Shown: positions 7,423 through 14,728, counted from the first letter of the stretch. The stretch is DNA of 19,544 nucleotides from DASRJX01 sp035649235 (GCA_035649235.1 DASRJX010000104.1:1-19544); one strand, 5' to 3'. Notes: generated by a model not told the origin, from the letters alone. Program-made: numbers and translations.

Positions 7423-7452
7423 GATGAGCGGTCGCTGGGGCCGGATGAGCGG
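7423..7452 (-). promoter_or_regulatory. Candidate LytTR operator: 9-base direct repeat, 12-base spacer
   Basis: Read on the minus strand, CCGCTCATC occurs twice (7452-7444 and 7431-7423) with a 12-base spacer, i.e. 21 bases repeat to repeat. Two 9-base direct repeats about 12 bases apart is the layout known for LytTR-family DNA sites. The pair lies between the stop of the LytTR regulator gene and the promoter of the bactofilin-like gene, about 30 bases upstream of the -35, a position suited to an activator. The repeat sequence itself does not match the classical AgrA/AlgR-type consensus, so recognition by the neighbouring regulator is inferred from geometry and position. Confidence 0.4.
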
Positions 7453-7459
7453 CGGCGGG

Positions 7460-8314
7460 CTACCAGGGGATGAGGTCTCGCAGCAGCCGGGCCTGGCGGC
7501 GGGACACCGGCAGAACCGTCCGGTTCGCGTCCTTGAGCACCAGCCGGGCCAGGCCTCCCTCCCCGGGGAGGATCTCGGCGATCCACGACACGTTCACGAG
7601 GCAGGAGCGGTGGGCGCGGAAGAAGCCCGATCCGAGCTGCGCCTCGAGCTCGTTGAGAGTGCGCTCGACCAGGAGCCGGGCATCGGCCGTTCGGGCGAAG
7701 ACGATCGTCTCCTCGGCTTCGAACCAGAGGATCTCGGCCGGGTCGAGGAGAACGATCTTGCTGGCCCGCCGGACCGGGATGCGGAGCGGCGCCACCGACC
7801 CGAAACCGGGGCCCGCCATCGGGGCCGGGCCTGTGGGGCCAGGAGAGGCGGGGGCTGCAGGCGTCATCGCCTCGGGCTTCGCGAGGCCGGCCCGGATCTC
7901 CTCCAGGAGCCTCAGGATCTCCGCCGACGGAGGTGCTGTGCCCTGGCGCAGGGCCTCGCGCGCCCGGTCGAGCGCCGCCGCGAAGCGCTCGCGGCTGAAC
8001 GGCTTCAGGAGATAGTCGAGCGACTTGACCTCGAAGGCCGGGACCGCGTACCGGTCGTACGCCGTGGTGAAGATGACGCGCGGCTGATGCCGCACCCGCC
8101 GCAGGACTTCGAAGCCGTTCCCCTCCGGCATCTGGACGTCGAGGAAGCAGAGATCGGGACGCTCCTTCTCGATGAGGGCCACGGCCGCGGCCGCGTCTCC
8201 GGCCTCTCCGGCCAGCTCGCAGTCGGCATGCTCGTTCAGGAGGCGGCGCAGCCGATCCCGCGCCGGCTTCTCGTCGTCGACGATCACGACGCGCATCCTC
8301 GCCGGCCCGCTCAT
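7460..8314 (-). CDS. LytTR-family response regulator
   Basis: A 284-residue two-component regulator. The receiver domain (~7-125) shows the acidic pair Asp13-Asp14 in VVIVDDEKPARDRL, the phospho-acceptor Asp59 in LCFLDVQMPEGNGF, Thr84 in IFTTAYD and Lys104-Pro105 in DYLLKPF. An Ala/Pro/Gly-rich linker (~145-175) leads to a LytTR DNA-binding domain (~180-284), recognised by DPAEILWFEAEETIVFA, FFRAHRSCLVNVSWI and VLPVSRRQARLLRDL. It belongs to the AlgR/LytR/AgrA class, which binds paired direct repeats. The ATG at 8314 overlaps the kinase TGA (ATGA), indicating translational coupling; an internal ATG seven codons in is an alternative start. The kinase immediately upstream is the obvious partner. 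Confidence 0.95.
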   Translation of the reverse strand: MSGPARMRVVIVDDEKPARDRLRRLLNEHADCELAGEAGDAAAAVALIEKERPDLCFLDVQMPEGNGFEVLRRVRHQPRVIFTTAYDRYAVPAFEVKSLDYLLKPFSRERFAAALDRAREALRQGTAPPSAEILRLLEEIRAGLAKPEAMTPAAPASPGPTGPAPMAGPGFGSVAPLRIPVRRASKIVLLDPAEILWFEAEETIVFARTADARLLVERTLNELEAQLGSGFFRAHRSCLVNVSWIAEILPGEGGLARLVLKDANRTVLPVSRRQARLLRDLIPW

Positions 8315-9456
8315 CGCCGCCCGGCGGGGGCGGGCGCCGGCACGGCGGCCCGCGGCGCCTCCGTCTCGTCGGCCCTCGCCGGCTGATCGTGGGGGACCGG
8401 AATGCGGATGCGGGCCACGGTGCCGCGTCCCAAGGCGCCCCGCTCGAGCTCCAGCCGGCCGCTCCCCCCGTAGATCGTCTGCAGCCGCTGCCGCACGTTG
8501 TCGAGCCCATGGCCCTCACGCACCGGATCGGTGAGGCCGGCCGGCAGCCCGCGGCCGTCGTCCGAGACCTCCACGCACAGCTCCCCCTCCTGCAGGCGCG
8601 CCGCGATCCGCACGGTCCCACCCTCGCGCAGGGGCGCCACCCCGTGCCCGACGGCGTTCTCCACCAGGGGCTGCAGGATCAGGCCCGGCACCGGCACCCG
8701 GAGGGAGCGAGGATCGACATCGCGCACGACGCGGAGCCGCTCGCCGTACCGCGCCCGCTCGATGATCAGGCAGCGCTGGACGAACTCCAATTCTTCCTGA
8801 AGGGGGACCGGCCCCGCATCCGCGACCTTGAACGTGTAACGGAACAGCTCGGCGAGTGTCTGCACGATGTCCCCCGCGGCCCGGGGGTCGTCCTCCACCA
8901 GCGACGCGATGGTGTTCAGGGTGTTGAAGAAGAAGTGGGGGTTGATGCGGGCCTGCAGGGCCGACAGCTCCGCGCGCGCCGCCTGCTCCCTGAGGTGAGC
9001 CTCCCGCAGCCGGACCTCCTCGACCTCGCGCAGGGACTCCGCGAGACGCCACCGCAGCTGTTCGTACACGTGCACCACCGTGCCGACGACGAGCGCCAGG
9101 ATGGCGTTGATGGCGCTGACCGTCAACGCCTGCCGCACGTCGCGCAGCACGAAGAGCGGGAAGAGGGAGAACACGAGGACGGTCCCGGCCACGCCTCCCG
9201 ACAGCAGCGCCAGCGCGACCAGCGCTGCCCGCGCCACCGGCCCCACCTCCCGGAGCCGCGGCGGAAGGAGCGTCGACGTCAGCAGGACGGTGAAGCCGAT
9301 GACGTTGCCGAACAGGATGCTGATGAGGACGATCGTCGGCTCGAGACCGCCCTGGCGGAACGCCCCGACCGCCAGGCCGACGGCACCCCCCGCCAGGGAG
9401 TTGCACGCCGCCCAGAGCAGGACCTGAAAGCCGAAGGGGAGGCCGCGCGGGCGCAT
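8311..9456 (-). CDS. LytS-type membrane sensor histidine kinase
   Basis: A 381-residue kinase. Residues ~8-132 form four hydrophobic helices with almost no periplasmic loops (one contains LISILFGNVIGFTVLLT). A charged coiled-coil linker (~133-165) follows. The His_kinase (PF06580-type) dimerisation domain carries phospho-acceptor His174 in ARINPHFFFNTLNTIASLVE. The ATP-binding domain shows LILQPLVENAVGHGV (N box), VSDDGRGLP and GHGLDNVRQRLQTIYGG. The last ~30 residues are Pro/Ala-rich. It should phosphorylate the LytTR regulator encoded next. It starts seven bases after the phosphatase gene stops, with a short GAGG near the ATG. The membrane module is homologous to that of the phosphatase upstream, an unusual sharing. 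Confidence 0.94.
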   Translation of the reverse strand: MRPRGLPFGFQVLLWAACNSLAGGAVGLAVGAFRQGGLEPTIVLISILFGNVIGFTVLLTSTLLPPRLREVGPVARAALVALALLSGGVAGTVLVFSLFPLFVLRDVRQALTVSAINAILALVVGTVVHVYEQLRWRLAESLREVEEVRLREAHLREQAARAELSALQARINPHFFFNTLNTIASLVEDDPRAAGDIVQTLAELFRYTFKVADAGPVPLQEELEFVQRCLIIERARYGERLRVVRDVDPRSLRVPVPGLILQPLVENAVGHGVAPLREGGTVRIAARLQEGELCVEVSDDGRGLPAGLTDPVREGHGLDNVRQRLQTIYGGSGRLELERGALGRGTVARIRIPVPHDQPARADETEAPRAAVPAPAPAGRR

Positions 9457-9463
9457 CGCCTCG

Positions 9464-10732
9464 TCAGGTGGCGCGGATCAGGACCAGGGTGGCGTCGTCG
9501 TGCGCCATCCCCCCGCCCGTCCAGCGCTCCAGCTCCTGCAGGACCTGCAGGACCAGATCGTCGAGATCGCGATGCCGGTGCCGCTGCAGCGTCGCGATGA
9601 GCCGCTCCTCGCCGAACTCCGTGCCGGCGTCGTTTGGGGCCTCGACGATGCCGTCGGTGTAGAGGGCGAGGAGATCGCCCGGTGCTATGACCCGCTGGCC
9701 CTGCCCGTAGGTGGCATCCTCCATCAGGCCGAGGGGGATGCCGTCGGCCGTCAGGCGGGCCACGCCCTCGCCCGTCAGGTGCAGCTGCGGGAAGTGGCCC
9801 GCGTTGCTGTAGGACAATAGCCTCCGCCGCGCGTCATAGACGGCGAAGAAGAGCGTGGCGTAGCGTGCGCTCGAGGTGGAGCGGTAGAGCATTTGGTTCA
9901 GGCGTCGGTTGACTTCGCCGGGCTCGACCGAGGGACCCGCGATAATGCGCACCGAAGCCTGCAGGCCGGCCATCAGCAGCGCCGCCGAGATCCCTTTCCC
10001 GGCCACGTCGGCGATCACGACGCCCAGACGCTCATCGGAGAACTGCAGGTAGTCGTAGTAGTCCCCGCCCACCCCCACGGCCGGCCGGCAGGCTCCCGCC
10101 AGGAGCAGCCCCGGGACCACGGGGCAGGCGCGGGGCAGAAGCTCGCGCTGCACTTCGCGGGCTATGGCGAGCTCTCGCTCCATCGCCTCCCTCTGCCGCA
10201 GCGACTGGTACTGCCTCTCGATCTGGGCGCGCATCGAGTCGTAGGTGCGCAGCGCGATGCCGACGAGCACCGACAGGACGGCGTTGACCAGCACGATCAT
10301 CGACACGGCCCGGAGGCGCGCCAGGGCGAAGTAGGGCTGCGACATCACGATCATGGCCGAGCCGAAGAGGGTCCCCGAGAACAGGGTCAGGATCTGGAGC
10401 CCGAGATTGACGGCGTAGGGCAGGCGGTCGAACAGCGGGAAGACCACCCGGGCCGACAGGAGCGCCGTGAATCCGACCACCTCGGCGAACAGGATGCTGA
10501 TCAGGAGGACCGGCCAGAGGTCCATCCCCTGCCGCGTGAAGGCGATGCCGCCGGCGACCACGGAGCCGACGACGAGCGAGCCCACACCCCAAACCAGCAG
10601 CAGCCGCAGCGGCGGCATGGCGATCGGCCGCGCCTGCACCACTGTCGCGCGACGGGCTTCGGACCCCTCCCGGTCCAGAGGCGCGATCGTGATGTCGGCT
10701 GTGGTCGTGGCGGTTGCGGAAGGACCGTTCAT
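9464..10732 (-). CDS. Membrane-bound SpoIIE/RsbU-type PP2C phosphatase
   Basis: A 422-residue protein. A polar N-terminus (~1-38) precedes four hydrophobic helices (~43-162) that align without gaps to the kinase gene next door, including WPVLLISILFAEVVGFTALL. A coiled-coil linker (~165-195) ends in the helix MERELAIAREVQRELLPR typical of RsbU/SpoIIE phosphatases. Catalytic metal-binding residues are seen as Asp224 in GVGGDYYDY, Asp242 in VVIADVAGKGISAALLM, Asp360 in ALYTDGIVEA and Asp412/413 in MAHDDATLVLI. Such enzymes dephosphorylate serines, classically on anti-sigma antagonists; no antagonist or anti-sigma gene lies in this window, so its substrate is unknown. It is the first gene of the signalling cluster. 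Confidence 0.93.
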   Translation of the reverse strand: MNGPSATATTTADITIAPLDREGSEARRATVVQARPIAMPPLRLLLVWGVGSLVVGSVVAGGIAFTRQGMDLWPVLLISILFAEVVGFTALLSARVVFPLFDRLPYAVNLGLQILTLFSGTLFGSAMIVMSQPYFALARLRAVSMIVLVNAVLSVLVGIALRTYDSMRAQIERQYQSLRQREAMERELAIAREVQRELLPRACPVVPGLLLAGACRPAVGVGGDYYDYLQFSDERLGVVIADVAGKGISAALLMAGLQASVRIIAGPSVEPGEVNRRLNQMLYRSTSSARYATLFFAVYDARRRLLSYSNAGHFPQLHLTGEGVARLTADGIPLGLMEDATYGQGQRVIAPGDLLALYTDGIVEAPNDAGTEFGEERLIATLQRHRHRDLDDLVLQVLQELERWTGGGMAHDDATLVLIRAT

Positions 10733-10796
10733 ACCACCCCGCAGTCACTGTTCGGGCCCGCGCCCGACGATCGCGGAACCCACGTCAGCCCGGGGA

Positions 10797-10802
10797 ATTA
10801 TA
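10797..10802 (-). promoter_or_regulatory. Consensus -10 for the PP2C/kinase/regulator operon
   Basis: On the minus strand a perfect TATAAT lies at 10802-10797, in a genome where such a sequence is rare. The transcription start would be near 10790, leaving a leader of about 58 bases to the ATG at 10732. No good -35 is found at the standard spacing; instead an A7 tract lies in the spacer and a second at about -40. The promoter may depend on the A-tracts or on a bound activator. Confidence 0.5.
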
Positions 10803-10804
10803 TC

Positions 10805-10834
10805 GTTTTTTTGGGATTTGGCGCGGTTTTTTTG
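10805..10834. repeat. Phased A/T tracts: 9-base direct repeat at 21-base spacing
   Basis: GTTTTTTTG occurs at 10805-10813 and 10826-10834, with 12 bases between copies. The T7 tracts are exactly two helical turns apart, which favours DNA bending, and they lie between two divergent promoters. The right-hand tract is also correctly placed as an UP element for the plus-strand promoter at 10839-10868. The 9-12-9 spacing equals that of LytTR sites, and each copy includes a GTT core. Confidence 0.55.
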
Positions 10835-10838
10835 TCAG

Positions 10839-10868
10839 TTGTCGCCCGGACCTGTCGTTCGATATGAT
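10839..10868 (+). promoter_or_regulatory. Candidate promoter of the M1 aminopeptidase gene
   Basis: TTGTCG at 10839-10844 (four of six) and TATGAT at 10863-10868 (five of six) are 18 bases apart. The start site would be near 10875, only about eight bases before the ATG at 10883, so the message may be nearly leaderless; no Shine-Dalgarno is visible in this gap. Confidence 0.45.
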
Positions 10869-10882
10869 CCCGACGATCACGT

Positions 10883-13162
10883 ATGACGCGCCAGGACGCT
10901 CTTCTCCGCGCCGTCTATCTCCCGCTCCTGTGCGCCGTGCTGGTGCCCGCATCCGCGCGCGCCGAACGGCCGGTCCGGATCGATCCCGCGGGCCGCGAGG
11001 CGGCCCCACACGCTCCTCCTACGCAGGAGGAACGGCGAAGGGTCCGAAAAAGCGCCGAGGGGGACCAGGTGCGGCGTCGCTGGCTCCTCGAGCAGGCGAT
11101 GCTGCAGCCCGGCGCCTCCGTCGACGTGGAGCGCTACACGATCGCCATCCAGGTCCTGCCGCCACCCACGCGGCGCGTGCAGGGGACGGTGCGCATCCAG
11201 GCGCGGGCGATCGCAGACGATGTCGCGACCCTCCCCGTCGACCTCCATGACGCGATGGGCGTCACCTCGATCGTCACGGGCGCCACGCCTCTCCCGTTCA
11301 CCCGGGGCGGCAACCGGATTCAGGTGATGCTCGATCGGGCCTACGACACCGGGGAGGTGATCGACCTGACGATCGCTTACGGCGGCACGCCTCCCGCCGT
11401 GAACGACCTGACCGCCTACGCCTTTGCCTTCGACACGCACCCGACCACGGGGGGAGCGCCGATCATCTGGTCGCTCTCCGAGCCGGGCTACGCCCCCACC
11501 TGGTGGCCCTGCATCGACCACCCGGCCGACAAGGCGCTGGTCGACATGGATCTGCGCGTGCCGGAGACGCTGGTCGGGGTCTCCAACGGCGTCCTCACCG
11601 GCACGGTGGCCCAGGGGGACGGAACCCGGACGTTTCAGTGGCGATCGACGCACCCGATGAGCACCTACCTCGTGTCGGTGGCGATCTCCAACTACGTCAC
11701 CTGGACCGACTACTACGCGCCGGTCAGCGGCGGCCCGGTCATGCCGGTGCAGCACTGGGTGTACCCCGAGAAGGAGGCCGCGGCCCGGACCGACCTCGAT
11801 GTCACGGTGCCGATGCTGCGCTTCTTCTCGGGGCTCTTCGGCGAGTATCCGTTCGTGGACGAGAAGTACGGCCATGCCCTCTTCCCCTTCGGGGGCGCCA
11901 TGGAGCACCAGACCTGCACCTCCTACGGCGCCGGACTGATCCGGGGGGATCACCGCTACGACTGGATCGTGGCGCACGAGATGGCCCACCAGTGGTGGGG
12001 CGACAGCGTCGGCCCGTCCGATTGGCCCGAGATCTGGCTCAACGAGGGGTTCGCCACCTACAGCGAGGCGCTCTGGAGGGAAAGCGTCGCAGGCCCGGAC
12101 GGGCTGCGTGCCTGGATGACGTCCCTCGACTCACGGCCGTTCTGCGGGACGGTCCACGATCCCGGGGCCACCGGCTGCGACCTGTTCGGGAACACGGTCT
12201 ACGACAAGGGCGCCTGGGTGCTCCACATGCTCCGCCACGTGATCGGCGACGCGGCGTTCTTCCAGGGCCTCCGGGACTATGCCGTCGCATTCCGGTTCTC
12301 CAGCGCCTCAACGGCCGATCTGAGGCTCACGATGGAATCCGCCTCCTCACGGGACCTCGGCGGCTTCTTCGATCGGTGGGTCTTCCAGGCGGGCGAGCCG
12401 CTCTATCGGTTCGGCTGGCTGGCGGCGCCCACGCCGGCCGGCTGGGTGACCCACGTCCGGATCGAGCAGGCACAGGCGGGGAGCCCCTTCCCGATGCCGA
12501 TCGACGTGCGGGTGTCCTACCCGGGTGGGTCGCAAACCTTCGTGGTCCAGGATCTGGCCGCGGCGCAGGACTTCGCGCTGCCGCCCGTGCCCGTGTCCCC
12601 GACGGCCGTCGCTTTCGATCCCGATCTCTGGATCCTCAAGACTCTCACCACCATCAACCTGCCGGATGCCGACGCCGACGGCGTTCCCGACACGGCCGAC
12701 AACTGCCTGTCGGCCTTCAACGCCGCGCAGCAGGATCTCGACGGTGACGGCGCCGGTGACGCCTGCGACCCCGATCTGGACGGCGACGGGCGGCCGAACG
12801 GGACCGACTGCGCGCCGGCCGATCCGACGGCCGTGGATCCGCCGGGTGTGGAGCTGACCGGGTTGCTCCTGACCGGCGGAGGGACGGCCGTCCTGACGTG
12901 GAGCGTGCCCGGGGGCGCCCCTCCATCCTGGTCGAGCGACATCCTGCGCGGCTCGGCGCAGCAAGCCCGGATCGACGGGTCCCTTTCGGGGGCCGCCTGC
13001 CTCGCCACGACGACAATCGGCGGCAGCTTCGCGGATCCGGACGTCCCGACGCCCGGCGACGCCTCCTACTACTTCGTGCGATCCCGCAATGCCTGCGGCC
13101 CGGGACCGCTCGGCAGCGGCTCGCCCGGAGCCCCGCAGCGGCCCTCCCCCGCCTGCCCGTGA
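10883..13162 (+). CDS. Secreted M1-family zinc aminopeptidase with thrombospondin-3-like repeats and Fn3-like tail
   Basis: A 759-residue exported protein. Residues 1-25 are a signal peptide (AVYLPLLCAVLVPASARA). The M1 fold spans ~70-540, with the substrate-side motif FPFGGAMEHQTCTSYG, the zinc site His365-Glu366-x-x-His369 in VAHEMAHQWWGD and the third ligand Glu388 in WLNEGFATYSE, exactly 19 residues after His369 as expected. After a beta domain, ~593-640 contains calcium-binding-type repeats (DADADGVPDTADNC, LDGDGAGDACDPDLDGDGRP) like thrombospondin type 3. Residues ~650-759 look like a Fn3-type domain ending in YYFVRSRNACGPGPLGSGSP. It should trim N-terminal residues from peptides outside the cytoplasm. 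Its stop lies four bases from the convergent OsmC-family gene stop, with no room for a terminator. Confidence 0.93.
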   Translation: MTRQDALLRAVYLPLLCAVLVPASARAERPVRIDPAGREAAPHAPPTQEERRRVRKSAEGDQVRRRWLLEQAMLQPGASVDVERYTIAIQVLPPPTRRVQGTVRIQARAIADDVATLPVDLHDAMGVTSIVTGATPLPFTRGGNRIQVMLDRAYDTGEVIDLTIAYGGTPPAVNDLTAYAFAFDTHPTTGGAPIIWSLSEPGYAPTWWPCIDHPADKALVDMDLRVPETLVGVSNGVLTGTVAQGDGTRTFQWRSTHPMSTYLVSVAISNYVTWTDYYAPVSGGPVMPVQHWVYPEKEAAARTDLDVTVPMLRFFSGLFGEYPFVDEKYGHALFPFGGAMEHQTCTSYGAGLIRGDHRYDWIVAHEMAHQWWGDSVGPSDWPEIWLNEGFATYSEALWRESVAGPDGLRAWMTSLDSRPFCGTVHDPGATGCDLFGNTVYDKGAWVLHMLRHVIGDAAFFQGLRDYAVAFRFSSASTADLRLTMESASSRDLGGFFDRWVFQAGEPLYRFGWLAAPTPAGWVTHVRIEQAQAGSPFPMPIDVRVSYPGGSQTFVVQDLAAAQDFALPPVPVSPTAVAFDPDLWILKTLTTINLPDADADGVPDTADNCLSAFNAAQQDLDGDGAGDACDPDLDGDGRPNGTDCAPADPTAVDPPGVELTGLLLTGGGTAVLTWSVPGGAPPSWSSDILRGSAQQARIDGSLSGAACLATTTIGGSFADPDVPTPGDASYYFVRSRNACGPGPLGSGSPGAPQRPSPACP

Positions 13163-13166
13163 GCGG

Positions 13167-13580
13167 TCACGTGGCGCCGTAACGGAAGAGGATCTCGACC
13201 TTCACGTCGGGGTGCAGGCTGCGTTCCACGGGACAGGCGTGGGCGGCCTTCTCGAGCGCCGGGCGCCGGGCGGGGTCGACGTGGTCCGGGAGATCGAAGA
13301 CGACCTCCATCCGCCTCACGCGGCGGATGGGATCGGCGATCATCTCCTTGCGCACGTGCACGCGGCTCCCCCGCAAGTCGATCTCGTGGCGCCGCGCGTA
13401 GATCCCCATGATCGTCATCATGCAGGAGCCGAGCGACGCGGCGAGGAGGTCGGTGGGCGCGAAGGCCTCGCCCTTGCCCTGATTGTCGACCGGCGCGTCG
13501 GTGACGATCTCGGCGCCGGAGGGCCCGTGCCGAAGCCTGCAATGCAGGTCCCCTTCGTAGGTGACGTCGATCTCGATCAT
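13167..13580 (-). CDS. OsmC-family protein
   Basis: A 137-residue single-domain protein, the usual OsmC/YhfA size. The conserved pattern is present: GKGEAFAPTDLLAASLGSC with Cys53, the long helix MMTIMGIYARRHEIDL, and HACPVERSLHPDVKVEI with Cys116. These two cysteines correspond to the thiol pair that reduces organic hydroperoxides in OsmC/Ohr enzymes, though YhfA-like members may have other thiol roles. The ATG at 13580 is preceded by GAAGGGAG. It is the third gene of a likely operon with ridA and the membrane protein at 13614-14276, 33 bases downstream of the latter. The grouping suggests handling of reactive metabolites, which is inference. Confidence 0.9.
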   Translation of the reverse strand: MIEIDVTYEGDLHCRLRHGPSGAEIVTDAPVDNQGKGEAFAPTDLLAASLGSCMMTIMGIYARRHEIDLRGSRVHVRKEMIADPIRRVRRMEVVFDLPDHVDPARRPALEKAAHACPVERSLHPDVKVEILFRYGAT

Positions 13581-13613
13581 GAGACGACTCCCTTCAGCGG
13601 AGCCCGGGGATGG

Positions 13614-14276
13614 TCACGATCGGCTCCGCGCTACCGAACCGATCATACGCCGGAGCCGCAGCGTCCCGGCCAGGAGCGCCGCCACGCCGGCCCCCATGCC
13701 CGCGCCGAACAGCCACCACCGGAAAGGAGGCGGTTGCCCGCCCGCCACGACGACCTGGGAGTCGAGCGTGAACGAGAGCAGCACCAGAGCACCCCCCGCG
13801 AGGGCCAGGGCCCAGAGGGAGGGTGGAAAGGCGACCACGGCCCCGCGCGCCCGCAGGCGCAGCAGGACGAGAGCGCCGATGACGAGCCCCAGGCTGATCA
13901 GGATCGGCGCCAGGACCGGCGCCACCCAGGGCACCGGGATCAGGAACAGGATGTCGGGCGTCGAGAGCGTGGGCGGCCAGCCCAGGGTGACGTACAGGCA
14001 CACATAATAGAGGATGTCCCAGATGCCGAAGACCAGCGAGAAGCACAGGAAACGCTCCCAGCGATCCGCGCCCGCCAGGGCGGCGACCGCCGCGATCATG
14101 ACGATCGTCGCGGCCTCGCGCGCGACTTCGATCAGCGCCATCCGATCCGGCATGCCGGCGAGGGGGAACGTGAAGCCGTCGGGGTAGTAGATGGAGCGGA
14201 GGTACACGACCACCGCCGCTTCGAGGTAGCCCATCGCCACGGCGTAGGCCCCGAGCCAGAGGACCCGCCGCTTCAT
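13614..14276 (-). CDS. Six-helix membrane protein of unknown function
   Basis: A 220-residue integral membrane protein with about six helices, near residues 5-27, 55-70, 76-98, 113-140, 153-170 and 187-205. Likely conserved features are EAAVVVYLRSIYYPDGF (18-34), the charged helix IEVAREAATIVMIAAVAA (49-66) and FGIWDILYYVCLYVTLGWPP (83-102), where acidic residues and an Arg lie in or beside membrane helices. This suggests an enzyme or transporter rather than a simple anchor. I do not recognise an assigned function. The ATG at 14276 overlaps the ridA TGA (ATGA), so translation is coupled. The frame stays open upstream past the ATG, but that part is antisense-type composition inside ridA. Confidence 0.85.
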   Translation of the reverse strand: MKRRVLWLGAYAVAMGYLEAAVVVYLRSIYYPDGFTFPLAGMPDRMALIEVAREAATIVMIAAVAALAGADRWERFLCFSLVFGIWDILYYVCLYVTLGWPPTLSTPDILFLIPVPWVAPVLAPILISLGLVIGALVLLRLRARGAVVAFPPSLWALALAGGALVLLSFTLDSQVVVAGGQPPPFRWWLFGAGMGAGVAALLAGTLRLRRMIGSVARSRS

Positions 14277-14695
14277 CGTCCCCGGGGACCGTCCGGATCG
14301 TCGCCGGGCGGCAGGACCGCCTCGGCCTCTATCTCGACGAGCATCTCCGGGTCGATCAGCCGCCGCACCTCCACCATGGAGGTGGCGGGCCGCACGGTCC
14401 CGAAGAACTCTCCGTGCGCCCGGCCGACCTCCTCCCAGCGGGAGATGTCGGTGACGTACATGCGCGTCCTGACGACGTCGGCCAGGCGCGCGCCCGCCCG
14501 CTCCAAGGCGGACTCGATGTTGCGGAGCGTCTGCACCGCCTGCGCGTACGCGTCCCCCTGGCCGACGAGGCGGCCCTGCGCATCGAGGGCGGTCGTGCCC
14601 GACACATGGACGTGGCGGCCGACGCGCACGGCCCGCGAGTAGCCGACGACCGGCTCCCACGGGGCTCCGGTGGCGATTCGGATCCGGTCGCTCAT
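14273..14695 (-). CDS. ridA: RidA/YjgF/UK114-family protein, probable enamine/imine deaminase
   Basis: A 140-residue protein close to the family's 125-140. RidA hydrolyses reactive enamines and imines released by PLP enzymes. Recognisable parts are VGRHVHVSGTTALDAQGRLV, QAVQTLRNIESALERAGARL, DVVRTRMYVTDISRWEEVG and the C-terminal signature VRPATSMVEVRRLIDPEMLV then EIEAEAVL. The Arg of RPATSMVEV matches the substrate-binding Arg of active family members, supporting catalytic competence. Start at the ATG 14695; no Shine-Dalgarno is seen, and only 33 bases separate it from the divergent glycosyltransferase ATG, so the message may be leaderless or nearly so. The symbol is by family; paralogue assignment is not certain. 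Confidence 0.9.
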   Translation of the reverse strand: MSDRIRIATGAPWEPVVGYSRAVRVGRHVHVSGTTALDAQGRLVGQGDAYAQAVQTLRNIESALERAGARLADVVRTRMYVTDISRWEEVGRAHGEFFGTVRPATSMVEVRRLIDPEMLVEIEAEAVLPPGDDPDGPRGR

Positions 14696-14728
14696 GAAGA
14701 TCGTGGCGCGAGTGTAACATGGCGCTCC
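14696..14728. promoter_or_regulatory. 33-base divergent intergenic gap, ridA / glycosyltransferase
   Basis: The gap contains AGTGTAACATGG, the only AT-leaning patch. On the minus strand it gives TACACT (14716-14711), four of six to a -10 for ridA with a very short leader. A plus promoter for the glycosyltransferase would have to overlap the ridA coding region. No -35 is convincing. Confidence 0.25.

Noticed and set aside
8307..8315. A third exact copy of the 9-mer CCGCTCATC, on the plus strand
   Set aside because: It is single, in the opposite orientation, and created by the regulator's own start codon (ATGAGC). It shows the 9-mer can arise by chance here, which is why the operator call rests on the paired spacing.
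6051..8621. An 856-codon open frame on the minus strand spanning the bactofilin-like gene, the regulator gene and part of the kinase gene
   Set aside because: Only the part from 7343 downward looks like protein; the upstream part is out of frame with the well-supported regulator and kinase genes and has low-complexity Arg/Gly/Pro composition.
10806..10833. T-tracts as a rho-independent terminator on the plus strand
   Set aside because: No GC stem precedes either tract and no plus-strand gene ends nearby; the region lies between divergent starts.
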